Notes under the pieces: generated by a model
What the model was told of the DNA's origin: nothing
The model's input: only the letters and a program-made list of their open reading frames with translations
Databases searched by the model: none
Part shown: positions 50,175 through 59,133 of the stretch, in pieces
Layout: each line of letters begins with the position of its first letter
Numbering within the stretch: position 1 is the stretch's first letter
Made by a program: the position numbers and the translations under genes
Assembly: GCA_022822125.1 (NCBI GenBank)
Contig: JAJECF010000014.1
Location: 1-64,000 of the forward strand
DNA: 64,000 bases
From: Alphaproteobacteria bacterium
GTDB taxonomy: Bacteria > Pseudomonadota > Alphaproteobacteria > Bin95
Reading direction: 5' to 3'

Positions 50175-52433
50175 TCACAAGGGAATATCGTGGTCGAGCG
50201 CATAGGCGCGCAATTTGTCGCGCACCGTCCGGTCCGGAAGCGCCGCCAGCGAGCGGACATAGTCCGCGAGCGGCGCCACTTCGGTGGCGCGCAGCATGGC
50301 CTTGACCGGCCCGACCGAAGCAGGCGCCACGGAAAGCCTGCGGAATCCCAGGCCGATCAGCGTCATCGCCTCCAGCACTCCTCCGGCCATCTCTCCGCAG
50401 AACGCTATGGGACGGTTTGCGCCCTCGGCACTGTCCACGATATGGGCGAAAAACGCCAGAACCGCCGGCGAAAGCAGGTCGTAGCGCGCCGCCACCCTCG
50501 GGTTCGCGCGGTCGGCTGCGAAAAAGAATTGCAGCAGGTCGTTGCTGCCGACGGAAATGAAATCCGTCAGCCGCAGCAGGGCCGGCAATTGCCAGACGAG
50601 CGCCGGCACCTCGAGCATCGCACCGGCGAAAACGGAGGCCGGAACATCCCGCCCGCGCCGGCTCTGCCGGTCGATTTCCGCATCCAGAATCGCCCTGGCG
50701 CGCGCGAACTCCGAGATCTCGGTCACCATCGGAAACATGACATGCAGGTCGCGGCCGGCAGCCGCCCGCACCATCGCCCGAAGTTGCTGGCGAAGCATTT
50801 GCGGCCGGTCGAGCGTCAGCCTGAGCGCCCGCCATCCCATTGCCGGGTTTTCCTCCTCCGCCAGCCGCCAATAGGGCAGGACCTTGTCGCCGCCGATGTC
50901 CAGCGTGCGGAAGACCAGCGGCCGCCCGTTCGCAAGGTCCAGCGCCCGGCTGTACAGCCGTTGCTGGTCCTCCGCATCGGGAAAGCGCGACCGGACCATG
51001 AAGGGAATCTCGGTCCGGTAGAGGCCGACCCCGTCGGCGCCGACCGCGGCGACCTGCTGAATGTCGATCAGGAGGCCTGCATTGATATTGAGCGACACCT
51101 CCACGCCGTCGGCCGAACGCGCCGCCTTGTCCCGGAGCACGGCGAATTGCGCCCGGCGCTCCTCCCGCATCTGCATCGCGTGGCGGAAATTCTGCTCCAC
51201 CTGAATGCCGGGCCGGATGAACACCTGCCCGTTCTCGCCATCCACGGCGACGCGGTCGCCGCTTTCGGCTACGGCGGAGATGTCCTTCAGGTCGCCGAGA
51301 ACCGGAATGTCGAGCGCGCGCGCGACGATGACGACATGCGCCGTATGCGATCCTTCCTCCAGCAGCAGGGCGCGCAGCCTTTCGCGCGGATAGTCGAGCA
51401 GTTCCGCCGGCCCCATGTGACGGGCCACCAGCACCGCATCGGCAGGAAGCTCTTCCTTTTGCATCCCGCCGGCTTCGCCAGCCAGATGCTCAAGCAACCG
51501 ATAGCTGAGATCGTCGAGGTCGTGCAGGCGCTCCCGGAAGAACGGGTCACGCATCTGCCGCATGCGGGCCCGCATCTGTTCCTGGATCCGCGCCACCCCG
51601 CCTTCGGCGCTCAACCCTCCGCGCACGGCTTCGCGAATCCGCGACAGCCAGCCCCGGTCTTCGGCGAACATCCGGTAGGCCTGCAACACCTCCCTGTGCT
51701 CGCCCTCGCCAGCGAGATCGGCCGCATGGAAGCGGTCGTCGAGCGCACGGTGCATCTCTTCCAGCGCCTGATCCACCCGCGCGATCTCCGCAGCGGCGTC
51801 GCCGCCGGACACCATGCTCTGCACGGGCAGCCTGACTTCGTGCATATAGGCCGTGCCAAGCGCAACGCCCGCGTTCAGCACCCTGCCTTCCAGACGCACC
51901 GGACGCAGGTCTTCGCCGATGTCGTCTCCCGGCGGCTCGTGCGCCGCGGCAACCTCCGCGACGAGCATGGCCACCGTTTGCAGCGCATCGACCTCATCCC
52001 TGGCGTAGCGCCGGGGTCGAACGTTCTGCACGGTCAGCACGCCGACAACGAGGCCGCCGCGCAGCAGCGGCACGCCGACAAAGGAGTGGAACGCCTCCTC
52101 GCCGGTCTCGGGCCGATGGGCGAAGTTCTTGTGCGCCGCCGCTTCGGGCAGGTTTACCGGCCGCGCGCTCTCCGCAACCAGTCCGACCAGGCCCTCGCCA
52201 ACCGCGAGAGCCGTATTGTGAACCGCTTCGGCATTGAGGCCCCTGGTCGCTGTCAACAGCAAGCGGTTGTCGCCATGGCGGATATAGATGGAGCAGACCT
52301 CCGCCCCGATGATATCCGCGATTTCCGCGGTTATCCCGTCCAGACGGTCCTGCTTGTCCACGACCGTCGCCGCCACCTCGCGGACGCGCTGCAGCAGCAG
52401 GCGCGAGGCGTCCGGGCTGACGGCCTGCGTCAC
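50175..52433 (-). CDS. ptsP: EI-Ntr phosphoenolpyruvate-protein phosphotransferase
   Basis: PtsP takes phosphate from PEP and starts the nitrogen-related PTS relay to NPr and EIIA-Ntr. The 752-residue protein has an N-terminal GAF domain (to about 165, with FVGVPLLRGGLVVGVLTVQN), the phospho-His domain (HTAHVVIVARALDIPV) and the PEP-binding barrel (GVGLYRTEIPFMV, DFISVGSNDLLQFFFAADRAN, FCGEMAG). In relatives the GAF domain senses glutamine. The GTG at 52433 overlaps the upstream gene's stop (GTGA). NPr and EIIA genes are not in the window. Confidence 0.95.
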   Translation of the reverse strand: MTQAVSPDASRLLLQRVREVAATVVDKQDRLDGITAEIADIIGAEVCSIYIRHGDNRLLLTATRGLNAEAVHNTALAVGEGLVGLVAESARPVNLPEAAAHKNFAHRPETGEEAFHSFVGVPLLRGGLVVGVLTVQNVRPRRYARDEVDALQTVAMLVAEVAAAHEPPGDDIGEDLRPVRLEGRVLNAGVALGTAYMHEVRLPVQSMVSGGDAAAEIARVDQALEEMHRALDDRFHAADLAGEGEHREVLQAYRMFAEDRGWLSRIREAVRGGLSAEGGVARIQEQMRARMRQMRDPFFRERLHDLDDLSYRLLEHLAGEAGGMQKEELPADAVLVARHMGPAELLDYPRERLRALLLEEGSHTAHVVIVARALDIPVLGDLKDISAVAESGDRVAVDGENGQVFIRPGIQVEQNFRHAMQMREERRAQFAVLRDKAARSADGVEVSLNINAGLLIDIQQVAAVGADGVGLYRTEIPFMVRSRFPDAEDQQRLYSRALDLANGRPLVFRTLDIGGDKVLPYWRLAEEENPAMGWRALRLTLDRPQMLRQQLRAMVRAAAGRDLHVMFPMVTEISEFARARAILDAEIDRQSRRGRDVPASVFAGAMLEVPALVWQLPALLRLTDFISVGSNDLLQFFFAADRANPRVAARYDLLSPAVLAFFAHIVDSAEGANRPIAFCGEMAGGVLEAMTLIGLGFRRLSVAPASVGPVKAMLRATEVAPLADYVRSLAALPDRTVRDKLRAYALDHDIPL

Positions 52434-53446
52434 AGGCGGCCCCGTTCCGCCAGCATGGCGAACGCCTGCGCGCGCAACTCGTCGAGGATGGCCGACACCG
52501 GTTCGATCCGTTTCACCATGCCGACGCTCTGCCCCGCCATGACCGACCCGTTCTCTACATCCCCCTCGATAACGGCGCGCCGCAATGCGCCCGCCCAGAA
52601 ATGTTCGATTTCCAGCCGGGCTTCCCTGAGGCCGAGCTCGCCGGCCCGGTGGCGGGCGATGACCTCGCGCTGGAATACGCCGAACCGCCGCGACGCATCG
52701 TTGGCGAGCGCGCGCACCGGAACCACGGGGAAACGGGGATCCACCTGCTGCGACAGCACGGCATCCCGCGCTTCGCCGCGCAGGAACGCCTGCTTGAAGC
52801 GCGGATGGGCGATGGACTCCTCCGCCGCCGCGAACCGCGTGCCGATCTGGCAGCCCGATGCGCCCATCTCCAGAAACGCCAGAATCGCCTCGCCCCGCCC
52901 TATGCCCCCTGCCACGAAGACCGGAACATCGCGAATCAGCGGCAGAATTTCCTGGGCCAGCACCGCGGTCGCGACCGGCCCGGTATGCCCGCCCGCCTCG
53001 GCGCCCTCGACGATCAGCGCGTCGGTCCCGTCGCGCACCAGTTTACGGGCGAGCGGCAGCGCCGGTGCGAAGCAGACGAGCCTGGCGCCCCATCCTTTGA
53101 CCCGGCGCATAGCGGCGCGGCCGGGCATTCCTCCCGCCAGCACGACATGGCTGACGCCCATCTCGCCGCAAACGTCGATCAGCGCATCCAGCCTCGGATG
53201 CATGGTGATGAGGTTGACGCCGAAGGGCCTGTCCGTGAGCGCCCGCGTGCCCGCGATCTCGAGCGCCAGCCGGTCCGGCTCCATCGCGCCGCAGGCGATC
53301 ACGCCGAATGCCCCTGCCTCGGATATCGCGGAGACGAGGTTCCGCTCGGAGACCCAGGTCATCGCGCCGCCCATAATGGCGGCCTCGCAGCCGAGGAACT
53401 CCCGTCCCCGCGCCCAAAGCCGGTCGAGCTGCGCGCGGGCGTCCAT
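52430..53446 (-). CDS. Nitronate monooxygenase-like flavin oxidoreductase
   Basis: A 338-residue FMN-binding TIM-barrel protein of the nitronate monooxygenase/FabK-like family. Seen are GCEAAIMGGAMTWVSE, a FGVNLI strand, EGAEAGGHTGPVA (the region with the catalytic-type His) and VFVAGGIGRGEA. These enzymes oxidise alkyl nitronates or act as NADH:quinone reductases; the real substrate here is open. I use ATG 53446, one base past the lysC stop; alternatives at 53470 and 53506 would overlap lysC. It overlaps ptsP by four bases. Confidence 0.87.
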   Translation of the reverse strand: MDARAQLDRLWARGREFLGCEAAIMGGAMTWVSERNLVSAISEAGAFGVIACGAMEPDRLALEIAGTRALTDRPFGVNLITMHPRLDALIDVCGEMGVSHVVLAGGMPGRAAMRRVKGWGARLVCFAPALPLARKLVRDGTDALIVEGAEAGGHTGPVATAVLAQEILPLIRDVPVFVAGGIGRGEAILAFLEMGASGCQIGTRFAAAEESIAHPRFKQAFLRGEARDAVLSQQVDPRFPVVPVRALANDASRRFGVFQREVIARHRAGELGLREARLEIEHFWAGALRRAVIEGDVENGSVMAGQSVGMVKRIEPVSAILDELRAQAFAMLAERGRL

Positions 53447-53447
53447 C

Positions 53448-54665
53448 TCAATCGTCGCCGTCGAGTCCATAAGCCGTATGTAGCGCCCGCGCCGCCAGTT
53501 CCGCATATTCCTCGGCGATCAGCACGCTGATCTTGATCTCGGAGGTCGAAATCACCTCGATATTGATGCCGCGCGCGGCAAGGCTTGCGAACATCTTCTG
53601 GGCGACGCCGGCATGGCTGCGCATCCCGATACCGACGACCGACACCTTGGCCACATTCGGGTCCGGCGCCAGCGAGGCGAACGAAAGCGAGGCTTCCCTC
53701 AGCAGAGCCGTGGCGCGCGCAAGGTCGGGTTTCGGGACGGTGAAGGTAATATCCGTATGCGCGCCGCCATCGGCGACGTTCTGGACGATCATATCGACAT
53801 TGATCTCGGCTTCCGCGAGCGGGCCGAAGATCGCCGCAGCGACGCCCGGGCGGTCCTCCACGCCAGTCAGGGTGATCTTCGCGTCCTCGCGCGAGACCGC
53901 CACCCCGGTTACCACCTGTTCTTCCACTATCTCATCCTCGCCGACGATCAGGGTTCCCGGCCGCTCCTCGAAGCTGGAGAGCACCTGGACTCGTACGCCG
54001 CACCGCATCGCCATGGCAACCGAGCGCGTTTGCAAGACCTTGGCGCCCTGGCTCGCCATTTCCAGCATTTCCTCGAACGCAATGCGTTCGATCTTCCGCG
54101 CTCTCGGGACCACTCTGGGGTCGCAGGTATAGACGCCGTCCACATCGGTATAGATGTCGCAACGGTCCGCCTCCAGGGCCGCCGCCAGCGCTACCGCCGT
54201 CGTATCCGACCCGCCGCGGCCCAGGGTCGTGACCCGCCCGTCGGGAGAAAGCCCCTGGAAACCGGCCACCACGGCGACCTGGCCGGCAGCCGCCGCGCCG
54301 CGCAGCGGTTCGCTCTCGACATGCCGGATGCGCGCGCGGCCGTGTGCGCTGTCGGTGCGGATAGGAAGCTGCCAGCCGAGGAAGGATCGCGCCGGCACGC
54401 CCATTTCCTGCAGGGTCAGCGCCATCAGACCGCTCGTGATCTGCTCGCCGGAGGCGACGACCGTATCGTGCTCGGCGGCGTCGTATAGCGGCGCAACGGC
54501 GGCGACCTGGCCGACGAGATCGTTGGTGACTCCCGACATTGCGGATACCACCACAGCCACCTCATGCCCCGCCGCCGCTTCGCGCGCGACGCGCTCGGCC
54601 GCATTGCGGATACGATCCCGGTCAGCGACGGAGGTGCCGCCGAATTTCAAGACGAGACGCGCCAT
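53448..54665 (-). CDS. lysC: Aspartate kinase
   Basis: LysC phosphorylates aspartate, the entry to Lys, Thr and Met synthesis. The 405-residue protein starts MARLVLKFGGTSVADRDRI, has the aspartate/ATP segment TLGRGGSDTTAVALA and YTDVDGVYTCDPR. Two C-terminal ACT domains (KITLTGVEDRPGVAAAIFG and VSVVGIGMRSHAGVAQKMFA) bind lysine or threonine for feedback. It is divergent from ubiG, 84 bases apart, and heads the long minus-strand run. Confidence 0.97.
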   Translation of the reverse strand: MARLVLKFGGTSVADRDRIRNAAERVAREAAAGHEVAVVVSAMSGVTNDLVGQVAAVAPLYDAAEHDTVVASGEQITSGLMALTLQEMGVPARSFLGWQLPIRTDSAHGRARIRHVESEPLRGAAAAGQVAVVAGFQGLSPDGRVTTLGRGGSDTTAVALAAALEADRCDIYTDVDGVYTCDPRVVPRARKIERIAFEEMLEMASQGAKVLQTRSVAMAMRCGVRVQVLSSFEERPGTLIVGEDEIVEEQVVTGVAVSREDAKITLTGVEDRPGVAAAIFGPLAEAEINVDMIVQNVADGGAHTDITFTVPKPDLARATALLREASLSFASLAPDPNVAKVSVVGIGMRSHAGVAQKMFASLAARGINIEVISTSEIKISVLIAEEYAELAARALHTAYGLDGDD

Positions 54666-54749
54666 GAAACACCCTTCGACCGCCTGCAACCGCTTGCCGC
54701 CGGCGGGCGGGCGCAACATATTCCGGCCTCCCGGCTGGAACAAGTTGCG

Positions 54750-55799
54750 ATGACAGAGGCCCGCGCGACCGTGGACATGGAGGAAACCCGTCGTTTTGCC
54801 GCCATGGCGGATGAGTGGTGGGATCCCGAGGGCAAGTTCAGGCCGCTTCACGCCATGAATCCGGTCAGGATCGGCTGGGTGCGGGACCGGATCGCCGACC
54901 GTTTCGGCCGGAACCCGCTGGCGCTGCGCCCGCTGGCGGGCCTCAGCCTGCTGGACGCCGGTTGCGGCGGCGGCCTCGCGGCGGAGCCGATGGCGCGGCT
55001 GGGCGCGGCTGTCACCGCGATCGATGCGGAGCCCGGGACGGTGGAAATTGCACGCGCCCATGCCGAGGTGGCCGGCCTCAAGATTGACTATCGCTGCGCC
55101 GCGGTCGAATCGCTGTCCGGCGAATGCTTCGACGCCGTCCTCGCGCTGGAGCTCGTCGAGCATGTGCCGGACCTGGATGCGTTTGTCCGCGCGGCGGCGA
55201 CGCGGCTCAAGCCCGGCGGGCTCATGCTGTTCTCGACGCTGAACCGTACGGCGGCCAGCCTGCTCAAGGCGAAGATCGGCGCGGAATACCTGCTGCGCTG
55301 GCTGCCGCCGGGCACGCACAGCTTCCGGCGCTTCGTTAAGCCTTCGGAGCTGGCCCGCGCGGTTCGCGCCGCGGGTTTGCGTCCGGCGGCGGTTTCGGGC
55401 ATGAGCTATGCGCCGCTTTCCGGAGCCTGGTCCCTCTCCCGCGATCTTTCGGTGAACTATCTGATGGCTGCAACCTCCCCCGACGCCTCCGGCCTTGTCA
55501 GCGATTACGGCGGGCGCGAAGCCGGCCCGGTCGAACGCGACGAGACGCCGCCAGACGAATTCGGCAAGCGCGTGGACGCCATGAAGGTCCTGCTTCAGGA
55601 CTACGACCCGCGCCTGACCAGCGACAGCAGCCGGCGCGCGCAGGAAGACCTGCCGCAGCCGCTCTATGACGGACTCAGCTACTATCGGCGCTGGCTGCTG
55701 GCCCTCAAGGCCAATATCGTCGAGCTCGGCATCCTCGGGGAAGAGGAGATCGCCGAGCGCCTTGCCCGATACGGAGAAAAGGACACTTCCGACACATGA
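54750..55799 (+). CDS. ubiG: UbiG methyltransferase fused to a nitrile hydratase beta N-terminal-like domain
   Basis: Residues 1-245 are a complete UbiG, which methylates oxygens in ubiquinone synthesis: WWDPEGKFRPLHAMNPVR, SAM motif LLDAGCGGGLAAEPMA, LELVEHV, and the family's ending SRDLSVNYLMAAT. Instead of stopping there, the frame continues another 104 residues: DYGGREAGPVERDETPPDEF, AMKVLL, then LPQPLYDGLSYYRRWLLALK and GILGEEEIAERLARY. This matches, in order and spacing, the N-terminal domain of nitrile hydratase beta subunits (D-GG-GP, W-A, P-Y-YY-W, E-GI-E-R). Length is 349 against about 245 usually. The role of the extra domain is unknown. The start is ATG 54750; it overlaps the next gene by four bases. 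Confidence 0.85.
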   Translation: MTEARATVDMEETRRFAAMADEWWDPEGKFRPLHAMNPVRIGWVRDRIADRFGRNPLALRPLAGLSLLDAGCGGGLAAEPMARLGAAVTAIDAEPGTVEIARAHAEVAGLKIDYRCAAVESLSGECFDAVLALELVEHVPDLDAFVRAAATRLKPGGLMLFSTLNRTAASLLKAKIGAEYLLRWLPPGTHSFRRFVKPSELARAVRAAGLRPAAVSGMSYAPLSGAWSLSRDLSVNYLMAATSPDASGLVSDYGGREAGPVERDETPPDEFGKRVDAMKVLLQDYDPRLTSDSSRRAQEDLPQPLYDGLSYYRRWLLALKANIVELGILGEEEIAERLARYGEKDTSDT

Positions 55800-56635
55800 A
55801 AACCGGCGTCTTCATCTTCCCGACGGACTATTCCATCGACATCACCGAGCTCGCCATCGCGCTGGAAGAGCGGGGCTTCGAGGCGCTTTTCGTGCCCGAG
55901 CACACCCACATCCCGACGAGCCGGCGTTCGCCCTTCCCGGCCGGCGGACCGCTGCAAAAGCGCTATGCGCACACCCACGATCCCTTCGTTGCGCTCTCCT
56001 TTGCGGCCGCTGCGACGGAGAAACTCACCATCGGCACCGGCATCTGCCTGCTGGCGCAGCGGGACCCCATCGTGACGGCCAAGGTCGTGGCGAGCCTGGA
56101 CAGGCTCTCCGGCGGGCGCTTCGCGTTCGGCCTCGGCGGTGGCTGGAATGTCGAGGAGATGGAGGACCACGGCGCGACCTACCGCACCCGGTTCGCAATC
56201 GTGCGCGAGCGCGTGCTGGCGATGAAGAAGCTCTGGACGGAGGACGAGGCATCCTTCTCCGGCGAGCATGTATCGTTCGAATCCTGCTGGTCCTGGCCCA
56301 AACCCGTCCAGACGCCCAACCCGCCGATCCTGATGGGCGGGGAGACCGACTACACGCTTCGCCGGGTGGTGGACTATTGCGACGGCTGGCTGCCGCGGCC
56401 GCGGCCGGGCTTCGACCCCCAGGTCGAGATGGACCGACTGCGCGCTCATGCCGATGCCGCCGGCCGGGACATGTCCAGCCTGCAGGTCACGCTGTTCCGC
56501 GCGCCGCCGGACAAGGAGAAACTGGTCGCCTGCCGCAACGCCGGCATCGACCGCGTGCTGTTCGAGATACCGGATGTCAGCCGCGACGAGGCACTCAGGC
56601 TGCTGGACGACTACGCCCCGCTCGCCGCATCCTGA
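55796..56635 (+). CDS. LLM-class oxidoreductase (TIGR03619-like, F420-type family)
   Basis: A 279-residue luciferase-like monooxygenase-family TIM barrel. It begins MKTGVFIFPTDYSIDITELA, has FVPEHTHIPTSRRSPFP, IGTGICLLAQRDPI, and GRFAFGLGGGWNVEEMEDHG, the pattern of the probable F420-dependent TIGR03619 subfamily. Whether it uses F420 or FMN in this organism is uncertain. Its ATG overlaps the ubiG stop (ATGA), so it is translationally coupled to it. The substrate is unknown. Confidence 0.88.
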   Translation: MKTGVFIFPTDYSIDITELAIALEERGFEALFVPEHTHIPTSRRSPFPAGGPLQKRYAHTHDPFVALSFAAAATEKLTIGTGICLLAQRDPIVTAKVVASLDRLSGGRFAFGLGGGWNVEEMEDHGATYRTRFAIVRERVLAMKKLWTEDEASFSGEHVSFESCWSWPKPVQTPNPPILMGGETDYTLRRVVDYCDGWLPRPRPGFDPQVEMDRLRAHADAAGRDMSSLQVTLFRAPPDKEKLVACRNAGIDRVLFEIPDVSRDEALRLLDDYAPLAAS

Positions 56636-56662
56636 CCTCCGCCGGCTTCTGGAGGCCGGAGG

Positions 56663-57700
56663 ATGCAGTTTTCGCTGTTCGTGCATATGGAGCGGCTGAC
56701 GCCCGAGCGGGACCATGCCGAACTCTACCGGGAGTCCCTGGAGCTCTGCCGGATGGCCGACGAGGGCGGCTTCGAGGCCATCTGGACGGGCGAGCATCAC
56801 GGCATGGATTTCACCATCACGCCGAACCCGTTCATCACGCTTGCGGACATCGCCAACCGGACGAAGCATGTCCGCCTCGGCACCGGCGCCATCGTGGCGC
56901 CCTTCTGGCACCCGATAAAGCTGGCGGGCGAGGCGGCGCTGGCTGATATCGTGACGGGCGGGCGGCTGGAGCTCGGGATCGCGCGGGGCGCCTACAGCTT
57001 CGAATATGAGCGCCTCTCGCCGGGTCTGGACGCCGCCTCGGCGGGGGCCGCGCTTCGCGAGGCGGTGCCGGCGGTGAAGAAGCTCTGGCAGGGCGACTAC
57101 GAGCATGACGGGGAACGCTGGCAGTTCCCGAAGACGACCTCCTCGCCGAAGCCGGTCCAGCGCCCGCACCCGCCGCTCTGGATCGCCGCCCGCGACCCCG
57201 ACAGCCACAAATTCGCCGTCGCCGAGCATTGCAATGTGCAGGTAACGCCGCTCTGGCAGGGCGATGACGAGGTGGAGTTGCTGATGCAGCGCTTCGAGGA
57301 CGCCTGCACCGCGCATCCGGAGGTCCCGCGGCCGCGGATCATGCTGCTGCGCCACACCCATGTCGGCGCGGATGAGGAGGCGGTAGCCGCGGGAGCGCAG
57401 GCGCTCAGCCGGTTCTACTGCCATTTCGCCGCCTGGTTTCGCAATGAGCGGCCTGTTGACCAGGGCCTGATCCAGCCGCTGACGGAAGAAGAGATGGCGG
57501 AGCTCGACATGTTCTCGCCGGCGAAGATGCGCGCCAACAATGTTGTCGGCACGCCGGAGGAGGTTGTCGCGCGGCTCAGGAACTATGAGACGATGGGCTT
57601 CGACCAGTACAGCCTGTGGATCGACAACGGGATGCCGTTTGCGGAGAAGCGGGAGTCGCTTCGCCTGTTTATCGACGAAGTGATGCCTGCCTTCGCATGA
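56663..57700 (+). CDS. LLM-class flavin-dependent oxidoreductase
   Basis: A 345-residue bacterial luciferase-like protein: EAIWTGEHHGMDFTITPNP, GTGAIVAPFWHPIKLA, GRLELGIARGAYSFEYERL and PHPPLWIAARDPDSHKFA. It belongs to a different subfamily from the gene before it, closer to alkanal/limonene-type monooxygenases that take reduced flavin from a reductase encoded elsewhere. The start follows TGGAGGCCGGAGG, a good ribosome site. It overlaps the hydrolase gene by four bases, so the cassette is probably one transcript from ubiG on. Confidence 0.88.
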   Translation: MQFSLFVHMERLTPERDHAELYRESLELCRMADEGGFEAIWTGEHHGMDFTITPNPFITLADIANRTKHVRLGTGAIVAPFWHPIKLAGEAALADIVTGGRLELGIARGAYSFEYERLSPGLDAASAGAALREAVPAVKKLWQGDYEHDGERWQFPKTTSSPKPVQRPHPPLWIAARDPDSHKFAVAEHCNVQVTPLWQGDDEVELLMQRFEDACTAHPEVPRPRIMLLRHTHVGADEEAVAAGAQALSRFYCHFAAWFRNERPVDQGLIQPLTEEEMAELDMFSPAKMRANNVVGTPEEVVARLRNYETMGFDQYSLWIDNGMPFAEKRESLRLFIDEVMPAFA

Positions 57701-58455
57701 GCGCTTCTGCGACCGGCGGTCTCCCGATTGCCGTCCTCGTCCACGGCGTGGGTCTGGACCGGCGCATGTGGGACGGGGTCGCGCGCAGCCTCGCCGGCCG
57801 GCTCCGCTGTGTCGCCTTCGACATGCCCTGCCACGGCGAGGCGGCTACGCCGGAGGGCGCGGTCACGCTGGCAACATTTGCCGAGGCGCTGGCGAACATT
57901 GTGGACGGCCTCGGCAGCGCCCCGGTCGTCGTCGGTTTCTCCATGGGCGCGATGGTGGCGCAGCGCTTCGCGCTCGACCGGCCGGACGCGCTCCGGGGGC
58001 TGGTATTGATGAACGCCGTATTCGACCGCGACGCGGGCCAGCGCGCCGCGATATTGCAGCGCCTCGCCGCAGTCGAGCGGGACGGCCCCGCCGGAATGGC
58101 CGAGGCGGCCATCGACCGCTGGTTCACCGGGGATTTCCGGAAAGGCTCACCGGAGCTTGTCGAGCCGGTGCGCCGCCGCTTGCTCGCCAACGACCCGGCG
58201 GCCTATCTCGCAGCCTACCGGGTGTTCGCGACGGCGGATGCCGAACTTGCGCGCGAAGCCGCCTGCATCGCCTGCCCCACCCTCGCCATGACGGCCGAGC
58301 AAGACATCAACTCCACCCCTGCGATGAGCCACGCCCTCGCTGAGACCATTCCGGACGCCAGGGCCCTGGTGCTTGACGGACTCGCCCACGGCGCTCCCAT
58401 AGAAGCGCCGGAGCGGGTTGCGGATGCGATATTCGATTTCGCCGCCCGGCTATAG
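57697..58455 (+). CDS. Alpha/beta hydrolase
   Basis: A 252-residue alpha/beta-fold hydrolase. LVHGVGLDRRMWDGVA carries the oxyanion HG, GFSMGAMVA is the nucleophile elbow (Ser in G-F-S-M-G), and the catalytic His is in LDGLAHGAPIEAP. It is of the 3-oxoadipate enol-lactonase/esterase type; the substrate is unknown. The ATG at 57697 overlaps the oxidoreductase stop; a longer reading to 57616 is internal to that gene. It may hydrolyse an ester or lactone made by the flavin enzymes, by inference. Confidence 0.88.
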   Translation: MSASATGGLPIAVLVHGVGLDRRMWDGVARSLAGRLRCVAFDMPCHGEAATPEGAVTLATFAEALANIVDGLGSAPVVVGFSMGAMVAQRFALDRPDALRGLVLMNAVFDRDAGQRAAILQRLAAVERDGPAGMAEAAIDRWFTGDFRKGSPELVEPVRRRLLANDPAAYLAAYRVFATADAELAREAACIACPTLAMTAEQDINSTPAMSHALAETIPDARALVLDGLAHGAPIEAPERVADAIFDFAARL

Positions 58456-58475
58456 ACTCCAAGGAGTTTCGCGAC

Positions 58476-59075
58476 ATGGAAGTGACCCTGTTCGGCATTG
58501 GCACCAACCGCAGCGCGCGCTGCCAGTGGACCCTGCAGGAAGCAGGGATCGAATATGCCGCGATCGACCGGCGCGACATGACGACTCTGGAGGAAATGCG
58601 CCGGTATCATCCTTTGGCGAAGATACCGGCGGCGGTCATAGACGGACGGGCGCTGTTCGAGTCCGCCGCCATCTGCACTTACATCGCCGACCGCGCGCCG
58701 GCTGCGAAGCTGATCGCCGCGCCCGGCACATTCGCGCGCGCCGAGCACGACCAGTGGGTAGCGTTCTGCCTCGCCGAGATGGAAGCGTGGCTCTGGAACA
58801 ACGCCGTCAACCAGTATGTGCTGCCGGAGGAAAAGCGCATCACTGCCGCCTTCGAGCAGAACGTGAAGATGTTCAAGCGCAGCGCCGCGGTGCCGGAGGC
58901 ACATCTGGCACAGCGCGACTATCTCGTCGAAGACCGGTTCACCGTGACCGACATCATCGTCGGCTGGTGCCTCAACTGGGCCCGGCGGCTCGGGCATCTC
59001 GAAGAATTCCCGGCGCTCCGCCGCTACGTCCAACGCCTCCTCGCCCGCCCGCGATGCGCCCTTGCGCGCGACTGA
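58476..59075 (+). CDS. Glutathione S-transferase family protein
   Basis: A 199-residue GST: an N-terminal thioredoxin-like domain with NRSARCQWTLQEAGIEY, the cis-Pro KIPAAVIDGRALFESAAI, and an alpha-helical C-terminal domain with YLVEDRFTVTDIIVGW. AAGGAG precedes the ATG at 58476, 20 bases after the hydrolase stop. Its sequence is only distantly like the GST at 8.3 kb, so it is not a recent duplicate. It closes the plus-strand cassette. Confidence 0.88.
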   Translation: MEVTLFGIGTNRSARCQWTLQEAGIEYAAIDRRDMTTLEEMRRYHPLAKIPAAVIDGRALFESAAICTYIADRAPAAKLIAAPGTFARAEHDQWVAFCLAEMEAWLWNNAVNQYVLPEEKRITAAFEQNVKMFKRSAAVPEAHLAQRDYLVEDRFTVTDIIVGWCLNWARRLGHLEEFPALRRYVQRLLARPRCALARD

Positions 59076-59133
59076 GTGCGGTCCACTTCAACTGAAATGG
59101 CAGCCTTTGCCTGGCAGCATCCTGCTTTGACCT

